Assembly: GCA_934365945.1 (NCBI GenBank) | Contig: CAKRNE010000012.1 | Location: 15,860-79,859 of the forward strand | Length of the DNA: 64,000 nucleotides | Origin: an uncultured Agathobacter sp. | GTDB lineage: Bacteria > Bacillota > Clostridia > Lachnospirales > Lachnospiraceae | Reading direction: 5' to 3' | Shown: positions 53,069-62,623 of the stretch, one piece after another | Numbering within the stretch: the first letter of the stretch is position 1 | Layout: every line of letters begins with the position of its first letter | The notes under the pieces: model-generated | Seen by the model: the letters and a program-made list of their open reading frames with translations, nothing else | What the model was told of the DNA's origin: nothing | Databases searched by the model: none | Program-made: the position numbers and the translations under genes

Positions 53069-54112
53069 ATGAAGCTTATGAAGACAACTGAGGCAGTCGG
53101 ACAGGTGCTCTGCCACGATATCACACAGATTATTCCCGGCGTGAAAAAGGATGCGGTTTTTCGCAAGGGGCATATCATAACAAAAGAGGACATACCGGTG
53201 CTGCTTAGCGTCGGAAAAGACACCATATATATATGGGAAAATGATGAGACCATGATGCACGAGAATGAGGCAGCGCAGGTGCTTTATAACATGTGCGCAT
53301 GCGGCACCGCAAGTAAAATGCATCCGTCCTCTGTAAAGGAAGGCAAGATTGAGGTAATCGCCGACTGTGACGGACTGCTTAAGGTGGACAGCGAAAAGCT
53401 GAAAAAGGTCAACTCCTTTGGTGAAATGATGATAGCCACGAGGCACGGCAATACCACTGTGAAAAAGGGTGATAAGCTCGCCGGAACAAGAATCATACCG
53501 CTTGTCATAAAAAAGGATAAGCTAGAGGTCGCTTCACACATATGTGATGACGGACCGATTCTTGATATAAAGCCGTTTGTGATCAGAAAGGCAGCAATAA
53601 TCACAACCGGAAACGAAGTGTACCATGGCAGGATACAGGATGCATTTACCCCTGTTATCGAGAAAAAAATAGCAGAGTTTGGGGCACAGATGATGTTTCA
53701 TGAGGTGTTTGATGATGATGACAAAAAAATCACAGACGGATGCTTACGCGCAATAGAAGCCAGAGCGGAAATTGTCTTCTGCACAGGCGGAATGAGCGTG
53801 GATCCTGATGACAAAACACCGCTTGCCATCAAAAATACAGGCGCACGGATTGTGTCATACGGCTCTCCGGTGCTGCCGGGAGCCATGTTTTTGCTGTCGT
53901 ACTATGATGCAGGTGACAGGCTTGTGCCGATATGTGGACTGCCGGGCTGCGCTATGTACAACAAGCGTACAATATTTGATATTGTGTTGCCTAGGCTTAT
54001 GGCACGTGATATGATTTTTGCAGATGAGCTTGCCGGACTTGGCGAAGGCGGACTCTGCCTGAATTGTGATGTCTGCACGTTTCCTAACTGCGGTTTTGGA
54101 AAGGGATTTTAA
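53069..54112 (+). CDS. MoeA-like molybdopterin-binding protein with C-terminal cysteine cluster
   Basis: A 347-aa protein with the MoCF-binding domain seen in MoeA and CinA: AAIITTGNEVYHGRI, VFCTGGMSVDPDDKTP and GLPGCAMYN. The N-terminal 150 residues differ from MoeA domains I-II. It ends in C-x2-C-x2-C-x4-C (CLNCDVCTFPNC), followed by GFGKGF, a motif that could bind a metal or Fe-S cluster or hold selenium or sulfur. It likely handles molybdopterin on the hydroxylase pathway. The start at 53069 has only GGAG at 11 bases. Confidence 0.82.
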   Translation: MKLMKTTEAVGQVLCHDITQIIPGVKKDAVFRKGHIITKEDIPVLLSVGKDTIYIWENDETMMHENEAAQVLYNMCACGTASKMHPSSVKEGKIEVIADCDGLLKVDSEKLKKVNSFGEMMIATRHGNTTVKKGDKLAGTRIIPLVIKKDKLEVASHICDDGPILDIKPFVIRKAAIITTGNEVYHGRIQDAFTPVIEKKIAEFGAQMMFHEVFDDDDKKITDGCLRAIEARAEIVFCTGGMSVDPDDKTPLAIKNTGARIVSYGSPVLPGAMFLLSYYDAGDRLVPICGLPGCAMYNKRTIFDIVLPRLMARDMIFADELAGLGEGGLCLNCDVCTFPNCGFGKGF

Positions 54113-54113
54113 T

Positions 54114-55319
54114 ATGCGCGATGGATTTGGCAGAGAGATTGACTATATGCGCATATCGGTGATAGATAGCTGTAATTTAAACTGCTATTACTGTAATCCT
54201 TGTAAAAATAATGAGCAATGTCGGGCGGTAAATATGCTTAGCGTAAAAAAGGTGCTTTGCATAGTCCGCGCAGCCACAAGGCTTGGAATCACGCATTTTC
54301 GTCTGACAGGCGGCGAGCCGCTTTTGCATCCGCAGCTTGATGAAATGGTCTCACAAATCAAAAAGTTGTCTGGTGTCAGCAGCGTATCGCTTACTACAAA
54401 CGCAGTACTGCTTGCGCAGCGCACAAAGCGGCTTAAGGAAGCCGGCATAGACAGCATAAATGTGAGTCTGGACACGATAGATGCGTCAGAATATGAATGC
54501 ATCACACAAAAACCATTGCTTAAGGATGTGGAGGATGGAATCGATGCCGCCATAGAGTGTGGAATAAGAGTGAAAATCAATGTGGTGCTCACACCGCAGA
54601 CAGATGTGGTGGCTCTCACACGATATGCCGCAAAGAAAGGCACAGATATCCGCTTTATAGAGATGATGCCGGTAGGCGAAGGACATACTAACGGAGTCGA
54701 GCCGTATGAGAAGGTTATTGGCGCACTTTCAGAAGTGTATGGAGAGCCTTGCTGTGTAAATACTGAAAATAGAAAAGAAATCAATTCAGAATTTAATAAA
54801 TATAATGAAGCGCAACAAACTCAGATAGAACAGCAGGCGAAGGAAAGCACACAGACATATATGGGCTGTAAGAATCCGGATAACGGTCCGGCTGAGTATT
54901 ACATTTTCCAGGGACTTGGTATCAGAGTAGGGCTGATTCAGGCAATCCATGGGAAGTTCTGCGACAGCTGCAACCGCATACGTGTAACGGCTGACGGCAG
55001 GCTTATGCCATGTCTGGGAAGCAGTGTGACGATGGATTTGCTACCTGATTCATGTGATTTTACAGATGATTTAACAGATGATCTGGAAAAAGATTTTGTG
55101 ATAGCTAAGGCACTAAAGGCTGCCATAAAGGCAAAGCCAAAATGTCATAATTTTAGTGATGAAGGGGTGCTGCAGCCGGAGTCAGTGATGTATAATACAA
55201 ACAAAAATAATGAATCAGAAAATGCAGTGACATATAAGAAAACGACAGAGATAAAGATGACAGAAAAAAAAGCTGCAGGAGCAGATGCAGCAAGAAATAT
55301 GAGCCGGATAGGAGGCTGA
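54114..55319 (+). CDS. moaA: GTP 3',8-cyclase MoaA (radical SAM), extended
   Basis: MoaA starts molybdopterin synthesis. Both clusters are present: C20-x3-C24-x2-C27 (CNLNCYYC) and C283-x2-C286-x13-C300. The 401-aa protein is about 70 longer than usual. Extra polar sequence lies near residues 220-255 and 345-395; the latter separates KPKCHNF from the terminal RIGG, and the essential Gly-Gly tail is kept. An FTDDLTDDLEK duplication is visible near 318-328. The ATG at 54114 lies just after the preceding stop, with AGGGA upstream. Confidence 0.92.
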   Translation: MRDGFGREIDYMRISVIDSCNLNCYYCNPCKNNEQCRAVNMLSVKKVLCIVRAATRLGITHFRLTGGEPLLHPQLDEMVSQIKKLSGVSSVSLTTNAVLLAQRTKRLKEAGIDSINVSLDTIDASEYECITQKPLLKDVEDGIDAAIECGIRVKINVVLTPQTDVVALTRYAAKKGTDIRFIEMMPVGEGHTNGVEPYEKVIGALSEVYGEPCCVNTENRKEINSEFNKYNEAQQTQIEQQAKESTQTYMGCKNPDNGPAEYYIFQGLGIRVGLIQAIHGKFCDSCNRIRVTADGRLMPCLGSSVTMDLLPDSCDFTDDLTDDLEKDFVIAKALKAAIKAKPKCHNFSDEGVLQPESVMYNTNKNNESENAVTYKKTTEIKMTEKKAAGADAARNMSRIGG

Positions 55320-55328
55320 TAGAAAATC

Positions 55329-56879
55329 ATGGGAAAGCTTCTTGCAATCAATATAAGCAAAGAGAGAGGAACTGAAAAGAGAGAGGTGCCACAGGCGGAG
55401 CTTGTTGCAGACTATGGTATCATGGGAGATGCACATGCCGGAAAGTGGCACAGGCAGGTCAGCCTGCTTTCTGCGGAGAAAATAGATGCCTTCAGGGCAA
55501 GAGGAGCGCAGATAGACAACGGTGCCTTTGGTGAAAATTTAATTATATCAGGATTTGATTTTAAGAATCTGCCGCTTGGAACACGCTTTTGCATAGGAGA
55601 TGCTATTCTTGAGATGACACAGATAGGCAAGCAGTGCCATTCACATTGTGCCATCTACAAGAGGATGGGCGAGTGCATTATGCCAAAGGAGGGTGTGTTT
55701 GCAGTGGTCACAAGAGGTGGTCAGATTCATGCTGGTGACGAGGTGGAGCTGATTCCGGCCAACATATATGCTTCGATAAAGGATAGACCTGCGGACAGTC
55801 GCTGTGAGCTTTTGACAGTCATAGAAGGAGCACATGCCGGTGAAAAGGCACTCTATATAGATGGCAGAATAAGAGTGGCATGTGGCAGTGTGTGGGCAGA
55901 TGAAATAAATGACAATGATAATTCCATCGTGATGTTTAAACAGCAGATAGGCAGCAGACCACGCCTCATAATCTGCGGAGGAGGGTATGTGTCGGCGGCA
56001 CTTGTACGCATGTCGTCACTTTTGGCGTTTGACATATGGGTGATAGAGGACAGACCTCTGTTTGCCGACAATGCAAAGCGCGCGGGAGCAGACCATGTGA
56101 TTTGCGGCGATTATAAAAAAACTCTCTCAGAGCTTGTGCCGCAGCTTGATGATTACTATGTATGCATGACAAGAGGCCATCGCTTTGATATGGAGTGTCT
56201 TACAGAGATATTCAGAAAGCCCTATGCCTATGTGGGTATGATGGGCTCAAGGAAAAGGGCTGTGATAGTAAAAAAAGACCTTGAAGAATCTGGACTTTCA
56301 CAGGAAATTATATCAGGATTACATTCTCCGATAGGTCTTGCAATAGGTGGACAGACACCGGAGGAAATTGCTCTTTCGGTGATAAGTGAGATAGTGAAGT
56401 GCAAAAATGAGCGCACAAGCTGCACTCAGGTGGATAAAGAAGTGCTTGATGCACTTATTGAGGCGGCTAAGCAGCGTGTATTGGAATCACAGAAGCCAGA
56501 AGCGCATAAGATAGAAGCACAGAAGCCAGAAGCACAGAAGCCAGAGGCACAGAAGATAGAAGCGCAGACGACAGAAACACAGGAAGCAGAAGCACAGACA
56601 TCAGATGAGAAGTACATGCTGTGTACCATCATAAAAAAGAACGGCAGTGCACCGCGCGGAGTCGGCACACAGATGCTCGTGAGCTCAGACAACCGGATTG
56701 TCGGAACAATAGGCGGCGGCTGTACGGAGGCTGAGGTTATAAGTCGCTGCAGGAGGCTCTTTCGTGAGCAGGAATTCAAATGCGCTACGATTGATGTCAG
56801 CATGAACACTGACGATGCAGAGAAAGAGGGCATGGTGTGCGGAGGCAGTATTTCGGTGCTGCTGGAGTCTGTGAAATAA
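55329..56879 (+). CDS. MOSC-XdhC fusion protein with permuted XdhC domains
   Basis: A 516-aa protein in four parts. Residues about 1-140 form a MOSC domain (GIMGDAHAGKWHRQVSLL; GKQCHSHCAIY). Residues about 210-375 are the Rossmann-type XdhC_C domain (RPRLIICGGGYVSAALVRMS; GMMGSRKRA; SPIGLAIGGQTPEEIA). Residues 388-422 are a linker of seven pentapeptides (QKPEA/QKIEA). Residues about 430-516 are the XdhC_CoxI domain (KKNGSAPRGVGTQML; GTIGGGCTEAEV; GMVCGGSISVL). In ordinary XdhC the CoxI part comes first, so the order here is swapped. Role: sulfuration or insertion of the molybdenum cofactor, by family. Confidence 0.87.
   Translation: MGKLLAINISKERGTEKREVPQAELVADYGIMGDAHAGKWHRQVSLLSAEKIDAFRARGAQIDNGAFGENLIISGFDFKNLPLGTRFCIGDAILEMTQIGKQCHSHCAIYKRMGECIMPKEGVFAVVTRGGQIHAGDEVELIPANIYASIKDRPADSRCELLTVIEGAHAGEKALYIDGRIRVACGSVWADEINDNDNSIVMFKQQIGSRPRLIICGGGYVSAALVRMSSLLAFDIWVIEDRPLFADNAKRAGADHVICGDYKKTLSELVPQLDDYYVCMTRGHRFDMECLTEIFRKPYAYVGMMGSRKRAVIVKKDLEESGLSQEIISGLHSPIGLAIGGQTPEEIALSVISEIVKCKNERTSCTQVDKEVLDALIEAAKQRVLESQKPEAHKIEAQKPEAQKPEAQKIEAQTTETQEAEAQTSDEKYMLCTIIKKNGSAPRGVGTQMLVSSDNRIVGTIGGGCTEAEVISRCRRLFREQEFKCATIDVSMNTDDAEKEGMVCGGSISVLLESVK
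56490..56594 (+). repeat. 15-base in-frame tandem repeat, seven units
   Basis: Units of the CAGAAGCCAGAAGCA type encode QKPEA, HKIEA, QKPEA, QKPEA, QKIEA, QTTET and QEAEA, linking the two halves of XdhC. Confidence 0.9.
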
Positions 56880-56973
56880 AGATGAATAGTTATACAGCAA
56901 AATATTATTTTTGCAGTTGTTCAGTACTTTGAAAGCTTCGAGTAGCAGCGATATTAAAAGAGAGGTTAAACGT

Positions 56974-57891
56974 ATGAGTTTAAGAAGAATAAAATCCGGC
57001 ACTGACGGATCAGTAAAGGAGTGCAAGGGCTTAAAGAGAAAATTTGCAGCATATGCAGGACTTGCGTTTGGACTTATTCTTACAGCAGGACTTTTTGCAG
57101 GCTGTGGAAAAAAGGATACAGCAGATGCAGAGATGGATTTATCGATTTTTGCGGCAAAAAGCTTAAACGGTGTTATGGATGAAATTTGTGCAGCCTACAC
57201 CAAGGAGCATCCAAATGTAAACTTCCAGAACAATTACGACAGCTCAGGAACTCTGATGGCACAGATTAAAGAGGGTGCGAAGTGCAACATCTTTTTCTCT
57301 GCAGGAGTGGCACAGATGGACGAACTTCAGAATGGCTACGACGGAGGAAGCGTAGTGGACGATACTCGTGTTGACCTTTTAAATAATCAGGTGTGCCTTG
57401 TTACATATAAGAACAGTGGCACAGCAGTAACAAGCTTTGCAGACATCTCAAAGGCCAAAAATATGGCGCTCGCTGACGGAACGGTTCCTGTAGGACAGTA
57501 CACCAGAGTAGCGCTTGTAAATTCAAAAATGGTTGAAGGAGATGCCTCAAAGCCACAGGACATTTCAGATTCTGATATTTCAAAGGCACTTGGAGGCCTG
57601 GAAATCAATAGCTGTGCCAATGTAGGCGCAGTCGCATCTGCCGTAGCTGAGGGCGCAAATGAGATAGGAACAGTTTACTACTCAGATACATTCGGATATG
57701 AGAACCAGCTTGATATTATAGAAAAGCTTCCAAACAGCTTAACAGGCGATGTTATCTATCCGATAGCGGCATTAAAGGGAGACAGCACCACAGATGATGA
57801 GCTGGCAGCTGCAAAGGAATTTATTGCATACCTTCAGACAGATGAGGCGATGTCAGTATTTGAAAAATATCATTTTTCGGTAAATAAATAA
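56974..57891 (+). CDS. modA: Molybdate ABC transporter, substrate-binding lipoprotein
   Basis: A 305-aa ModA. A basic N-terminus is followed by a lipoprotein signal ending LFAGC with the cysteine at 44. The mature part shows DLSIFAAKSLNGVMDEICAAY, NYDSSGTLMAQI, NIFFSAG and GEYGTYYSDTF-like sequence typical of ModA. GAGAGGT lies seven bases before the chosen ATG. ModB overlaps by one base. Confidence 0.92.
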   Translation: MSLRRIKSGTDGSVKECKGLKRKFAAYAGLAFGLILTAGLFAGCGKKDTADAEMDLSIFAAKSLNGVMDEICAAYTKEHPNVNFQNNYDSSGTLMAQIKEGAKCNIFFSAGVAQMDELQNGYDGGSVVDDTRVDLLNNQVCLVTYKNSGTAVTSFADISKAKNMALADGTVPVGQYTRVALVNSKMVEGDASKPQDISDSDISKALGGLEINSCANVGAVASAVAEGANEIGTVYYSDTFGYENQLDIIEKLPNSLTGDVIYPIAALKGDSTTDDELAAAKEFIAYLQTDEAMSVFEKYHFSVNK

Positions 57892-58616
57892 TGGGAACGA
57901 TTGATTTTGCACCGCTTTGGATAACACTAAAAACAGGAATAGTAGCGTCGGTTTTTTCATTTTTTATCGGAATAGCCTTTGCTGAGCTTGTCATAAACAC
58001 AAAGGGCAGAGTGAGGGCATTCTGGGATGGGCTGCTGACACTTCCGATGGTGCTGCCGCCTACGGTAGCTGGATATATTCTGCTTAGGATTTTCAGCACA
58101 AGGCGTCCCCTTGGAAGCTTTTTAAGCCATAGCATGGGTATACAGGTAGTACACACGTGGCTTGGCTGTGTGGTGGCAGCGACCATCATTGCACTCCCTC
58201 TCATGTACAGAAATGCGAGAGCGGCATTTGAGCAGATAGACGAAAATGTCATATATGCTGCGCGTACTCTCGGAATAAATGAGTGGAAGATTTTCTGGAG
58301 GATACGCCTGCCGATGGCAAAGCCCGGTATCATATCGGGTGTCACGCTGGCCTTTGCCAGAGCTATCGGTGAGTACGGTGCCACATCGATGCTTGCCGGA
58401 AATATAGCAGGAAAAACTTCGACCATATCACAGCAGATAGCAATGGTAGTCCAAAGCGGTGATTATGCCACAGCGGGCTTCTGGTGCATAGTAATCATAG
58501 CGATTTCATTTGCATGCCTTGTATCGATAAATATGATATGTGGCAAAAGCAAGGGCATAAAGAGAAAGAGAAAAAATAATGTCGCTCATAGTAAAAATAA
58601 AAAAACAGTTGGATAA
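57891..58616 (+). CDS. modB: Molybdate ABC transporter permease
   Basis: A 241-aa permease with about five hydrophobic helices and the EAA loop AARTLGINEWKIFWRIRLPMAKPGI. LTLPMVLPPTVAGYILLRIF is typical of ModB. Start and stop overlap neighbours on both sides (one base with modA; 38 bases with modC), so translation should be coupled. Confidence 0.93.
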   Translation: MGTIDFAPLWITLKTGIVASVFSFFIGIAFAELVINTKGRVRAFWDGLLTLPMVLPPTVAGYILLRIFSTRRPLGSFLSHSMGIQVVHTWLGCVVAATIIALPLMYRNARAAFEQIDENVIYAARTLGINEWKIFWRIRLPMAKPGIISGVTLAFARAIGEYGATSMLAGNIAGKTSTISQQIAMVVQSGDYATAGFWCIVIIAISFACLVSINMICGKSKGIKRKRKNNVAHSKNKKTVG

Positions 58617-59649
58617 TTTCGTGCTCTCGGTAGACATGGAGCTTACGGACGAGATTGTGTCCGTAATCGGTATGTCAGGCTCCGGAAAGAGTATGACATT
58701 AAAGTGCATAGCGGGGATAGAAACACCTGATTGCGGCTTTATATCATTAAACGGCCGAGTGCTGTATGACTCAAAAAATCGCATAAATCTGCACCCCGGT
58801 AAGCGCAGGGTAGGCTATCTGTTTCAGGACTATGCACTTTTTCCGACAATGACCGTGATGGAAAATATATGCATAGCAATGGGACATCGCGATGAACAAA
58901 AGGTGAAGAGTATGCTGAAGCGGTATGGGCTTGATGGCATGGCGGACACATATCCGGACCATCTCTCAGGAGGTCAGAGGCAGCGCGTGGCAATGCTTCG
59001 CATGCTTGAGGCTAAGCCTGAGTGCATACTGCTCGATGAGCCGTTTTCAGCGCTGGATGAGCATGTGAAAAGAAGCATGGAATCAGAGCTTATGGAGATG
59101 CTCACCGATTTTCACAATCCTGTTATTTTTGTGTCACACAACCGCGATGAGGTGTATCGCCTCGCTGAGCGTATCGGCAGTATTGAGAGAGGTGTGCTGA
59201 GTACAGTCCGCGACAAAAAAGATTTTTTCATGCGTCCTCAGTCAGTGGAGCAGGCACTGCTTGTGGGCTGCAACAATATATCAGAGGTAAAATGGCAGGA
59301 TAAGAATCATGTGCTTGCAGTGGAATGGGACAGCGTATTTGAGGTCACTGATGAGCAGCTTGAACAGACTGCAGTGGGTATTGATGACATATCACACATA
59401 GGTGTTTTCCCACAGGATATAATAATATCTGCAGGCAAAGCAAAAACAGCACTTGCACATAACGATAAAAATATAATCAGGATTAAAGATTGTAAAATGG
59501 TTGAAGAATTGAAAAACTGGGAAGTATCGTGTAAATTAAATAACGATTCAATAATTTACACAAGCCTTCCGAAGCATACAGAAGCAAATATGCTCAGCAA
59601 AAATATAAATGATGAGCTTTATATAAAGAATTTTTATCTGCTTAGATGA
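58579..59649 (+). CDS. modC: Molybdate ABC transporter ATP-binding protein
   Basis: A 356-aa ATPase. Walker A GMSGSGKS (31-38), LSGGQ (129-133), Walker B ILLDEP (150-155) and VSHNRDE are present. The C-terminal 130 residues hold a regulatory-like extension instead of a clear TOBE/Mop domain. The start lies inside modB and the ribosome site is weak. Confidence 0.9.
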   Translation: MSLIVKIKKQLDNFVLSVDMELTDEIVSVIGMSGSGKSMTLKCIAGIETPDCGFISLNGRVLYDSKNRINLHPGKRRVGYLFQDYALFPTMTVMENICIAMGHRDEQKVKSMLKRYGLDGMADTYPDHLSGGQRQRVAMLRMLEAKPECILLDEPFSALDEHVKRSMESELMEMLTDFHNPVIFVSHNRDEVYRLAERIGSIERGVLSTVRDKKDFFMRPQSVEQALLVGCNNISEVKWQDKNHVLAVEWDSVFEVTDEQLEQTAVGIDDISHIGVFPQDIIISAGKAKTALAHNDKNIIRIKDCKMVEELKNWEVSCKLNNDSIIYTSLPKHTEANMLSKNINDELYIKNFYLLR

Positions 59650-59669
59650 GAAGTAAATGAGGACATACT

Positions 59670-60830
59670 ATGATTTACCTGGACAACGCTGCCACAACAA
59701 TTAAAAAGCCGGATGCGGTATATGATGCTGTGCTTGATGCAATGAAGCACTGCGGCAATTCAGGGCGCGGAACATCGGATGCTTCGCTTGATGCGTCGAG
59801 GAAAATATATGAGGCCAGAATGTGCCTTACGGAATTTTTCGGCGGGGAGGATGCGGACAGACTTGTTTTTACGGCAAATGCCACAGAGGCGCTAAATATT
59901 GCTATCCACGGACTGCTTGAGCTGGGGGAGCATGTGATTACTACGCAGCTCGAGCACAATTCGGTGCTCAGACCTCTTTATATGCAAAGGGAGAGGGGAG
60001 TGTGTGTGGACATTGTGCCATGCAGTGATGAAGGAATAAAAAGAGGGATAATTTCTCCACAGGCTATAGAAGCTGCAATTTGTCCTGACACAAAGGCCAT
60101 CGTCTGCACACATGCTTCAAACCTCACAGGCAATGTGGTGGATATTAAATCGATAGGGCAAATCGCACGAAAGCATGACCTTTTATTTATAGTTGATGCA
60201 TCACAGACAGCCGGTGTGCTTCCGATAAATGTAAAAGACATGAATATTGATGTGCTTTGCTTTACAGGGCACAAGGGGCTGATGGGCCCACAGGGAACCG
60301 GAGGACTTTATGTGGGAGAAAGAGCAGATATAAAGCCGTTTAAAAGCGGTGGCACCGGCGTGCTCAGCTTTCTTGAGAGCCAGCCTATGGAGCTTCCGAC
60401 AAGACTTGAGGCCGGTACCTTAAATGGTCCGGGAATTACAGGACTTTTGGCAGGAGTAAAGGCGATAGAAGAAATTGGTTTGGATAACATATATGCCAAG
60501 GAGCATATGCTGATGATGGCTTTTCTTGAGAAAATAAAGACAATCCCGGAAATCAGGATATATGGAGATGTCGATATGCTCTCCGATAAGGATCTGCGCT
60601 GTGCGATTATTTCAGTAAATATAGCGGATATGGATTCTGCAGAGGTATCGGATATACTTATGAATGAGTATGGTATTGCAACAAGAAGCGGCATACACTG
60701 CGCACCACTGATGCACAAATTTTTTGGAACACAAAAACAGGGTATGGTGAGATTTTCATTTTCATATTATAATACAGTTGAAGAGGTAAATGAGGCCGCT
60801 GCAGCGCTTATGCAGATTGCAGCACTTTGA
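59670..60830 (+). CDS. NifS-like PLP enzyme, EF2568 subgroup (cysteine desulfurase/selenocysteine lyase-type)
   Basis: A 386-aa class V aminotransferase-fold protein. [12 protein letters not shown] opens it, the PLP lysine is K202 in [14 protein letters not shown], and the mobile-loop cysteine is C344 in [14 protein letters not shown]. This subgroup travels with selenium-dependent molybdenum hydroxylase genes and probably releases sulfur or selenium for cofactor building. It follows modC by 20 bases. Preference for Cys or Sec is not visible in sequence. Confidence 0.87.
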   Translation: MIYLDNAATTIKKPDAVYDAVLDAMKHCGNSGRGTSDASLDASRKIYEARMCLTEFFGGEDADRLVFTANATEALNIAIHGLLELGEHVITTQLEHNSVLRPLYMQRERGVCVDIVPCSDEGIKRGIISPQAIEAAICPDTKAIVCTHASNLTGNVVDIKSIGQIARKHDLLFIVDASQTAGVLPINVKDMNIDVLCFTGHKGLMGPQGTGGLYVGERADIKPFKSGGTGVLSFLESQPMELPTRLEAGTLNGPGITGLLAGVKAIEEIGLDNIYAKEHMLMMAFLEKIKTIPEIRIYGDVDMLSDKDLRCAIISVNIADMDSAEVSDILMNEYGIATRSGIHCAPLMHKFFGTQKQGMVRFSFSYYNTVEEVNEAAAALMQIAAL

Positions 60831-60861
60831 TAAATATATTAAACAATTGAAAGGAGCAAAA

Positions 60862-61890
60862 ATGCCACAGGAAATAGTGTTTTGCAAGGGCGGTGGCTGT
60901 ACCGCAAAGCTTGGTCCGGATTTGTTAAGTCATGTTTTAGCAAAGCTGCCACGAGCTGAAAAAGACAGCAATCTGCTTGTCGGATATGATAGCTGCGATG
61001 ATGCGGCAGTGTACAGGATCTCAGATGACACGGCGATAGTCCAGACACTTGATTTTTTCCCGCCGATGGTTGATGATCCATATACGTTTGGACAGATAGC
61101 GGCCGCAAATGCGCTCAGTGATATCTATGCGATGGGAGGCACAGTTAAGACAGCATTGAACATAGTCTGTTTTCCTGAGAAAATGGATTTGAATATACTT
61201 GGTAAAATAATGCAGGGCGGCGCCGACAAGGTGATAGAGGCAGGCGGCACTCTTGCAGGAGGTCATTCTATAGCAGACAGCGATGTAAAATACGGACTTT
61301 CAGTCATGGGCACGGTTCATCCTAAGCATATCTACAGCAACAATACGGGGCAGCCGTCAGATGTGCTTATACTGACCAAGAAGCTTGGAGTGGGGCTTGT
61401 ATGCAATGCAAACCGTGTCGGGGAAGCTCCGTTAGGTGCAATTGAGGATGCAGTAAGCTCCATGACCACACTGAATAAGGCCGCATCCGAAATCAGTCAC
61501 AGCTTCGATATACATGCATGTACAGATGTCACAGGCTTTAGCTTTTTAGGACATCTGAGTGAGATGTTAAATGATGATATAACAGCACTTATCGACTCGA
61601 TTTCCATACCGGTCATTACCGGAGCACTGCGATGTGCAGATGAGTTTTTTCTCACGGCAGCGGCGCAGCGAAACAGAAACCATGTAGGTGATAAGGTGTG
61701 CTTTGCAAATAATATACCTTTCTCAATGCAGGAGGTGCTTTTCGATCCGCAGACATCCGGAGGTCTATTGTTTGCAGTAAAAGCCTCTGAGGCAGATGCT
61801 TTTTTGCACGAGCTTAAAGCAGCAGGGCTTCCGGCCGCAAAGGTGGGACGATTTGTTGAGCGGCGCGATGTGCCGATATATGTGAACTGA
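60862..61890 (+). CDS. selD: Selenide, water dikinase SelD (orphan)
   Basis: SelD makes selenophosphate from selenide and ATP. The 342-aa protein has C13-x2-K16 in [10 protein letters not shown] as the catalytic pair, encoded by TGT, not TGA, so it is not a selenoprotein. [33 protein letters not shown] and [10 protein letters not shown] are typical. The start at 60862 follows AAAGGAG; a longer frame to 60790 overlaps the preceding gene. No selA/selB/tRNA-Sec gene lies nearby, which fits the cofactor-only selenium trait. Confidence 0.95.
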   Translation: MPQEIVFCKGGGCTAKLGPDLLSHVLAKLPRAEKDSNLLVGYDSCDDAAVYRISDDTAIVQTLDFFPPMVDDPYTFGQIAAANALSDIYAMGGTVKTALNIVCFPEKMDLNILGKIMQGGADKVIEAGGTLAGGHSIADSDVKYGLSVMGTVHPKHIYSNNTGQPSDVLILTKKLGVGLVCNANRVGEAPLGAIEDAVSSMTTLNKAASEISHSFDIHACTDVTGFSFLGHLSEMLNDDITALIDSISIPVITGALRCADEFFLTAAAQRNRNHVGDKVCFANNIPFSMQEVLFDPQTSGGLLFAVKASEADAFLHELKAAGLPAAKVGRFVERRDVPIYVN

Positions 61891-61955
61891 TTTTTGTTAT
61901 ATAGCTTAAGCAAATTCGCTGACAGGCAACATGCCCGTTTTTTGAGGGCTGACGA

Positions 61956-61983
61956 GTTAAAATAATATAGTTAAAATAATATA
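61956..61983 (+). repeat. 14-base tandem duplication before yedF
   Basis: GTTAAAATAATATA occurs twice in direct succession; the second copy runs into the ribosome site of yedF. Confidence 0.85.
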
Positions 61984-61998
61984 TGGAGGACGATAAAT

Positions 61999-62616
61999 AT
62001 GATAACAGTAAATGCAATAGGGGATACATGTCCAATTCCGGTTGTAAAGACAAAGAAGGCGATAGAGGCTCTCACACAGCCGGACACAGTGGAGACACTT
62101 GTGGACAATGAAATTGCAGTGGAAAATTTAAAGAAAATGGCTGCACAGAAGGGCTATAGCTGCGAAAGCAGTAAGCTCGACGACGGAAGCTACAGCGTAA
62201 AGCTGACAATTGAGGCTCTTAACACCGAAGCGCCTTCGGCTACAGATGATGCTTCACAGTATACATGCACGCCGGCCGCAGATAACAGAGTTGTTGTAAT
62301 CCGCTCTTCATATATGGGAGAGGGCAGCGAGGAGCTCGGAGGAGTGCTTATAAAGGGCTTTATCTATGCGCTTTCGCAGCAGGAAAATCCGCCTGAAACC
62401 ATGCTTTTCTACAATGGAGGAGCGAAGCTGACCTGTGAGGGCTCAGAGTCACTTGAGGATTTAAAGGAGCTTAAGAATCGAGGCGTGAAAATCCTTACCT
62501 GTGGCACATGTCTGAATTACTATGAGCTGTCAGACAAGCTTGCAGTCGGAGAGGTGACGAACATGTATGATATCGCCGAGAAAATGGCTGGGGCATCTCT
62601 TATTGTGAGTCCTTAG
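61999..62616 (+). CDS. yedF: Selenium metabolism protein YedF
   Basis: A 205-aa two-domain protein. The N-terminal TusA-like domain carries the CPxP motif with C11 (TCPIPVVKTKKAI); the C-terminal DsrE-like domain has LFYNGGAKLTCEGS and GVKILTCGTCLNYY. In this trait it is thought to bind or pass selenium from SelD. TATGGAGG precedes the ATG. Confidence 0.9.
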   Translation: MITVNAIGDTCPIPVVKTKKAIEALTQPDTVETLVDNEIAVENLKKMAAQKGYSCESSKLDDGSYSVKLTIEALNTEAPSATDDASQYTCTPAADNRVVVIRSSYMGEGSEELGGVLIKGFIYALSQQENPPETMLFYNGGAKLTCEGSESLEDLKELKNRGVKILTCGTCLNYYELSDKLAVGEVTNMYDIAEKMAGASLIVSP

Positions 62617-62623
62617 TGATATG

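Noticed and set aside
54188..54784. 198-codon antisense frame inside moaA
   Set aside because: Shadow of a well-supported gene; no start signal.
60862..60910. Selenocysteine (TGA) in the SelD active site
   Set aside because: The catalytic codon is TGT, so a normal cysteine is used.
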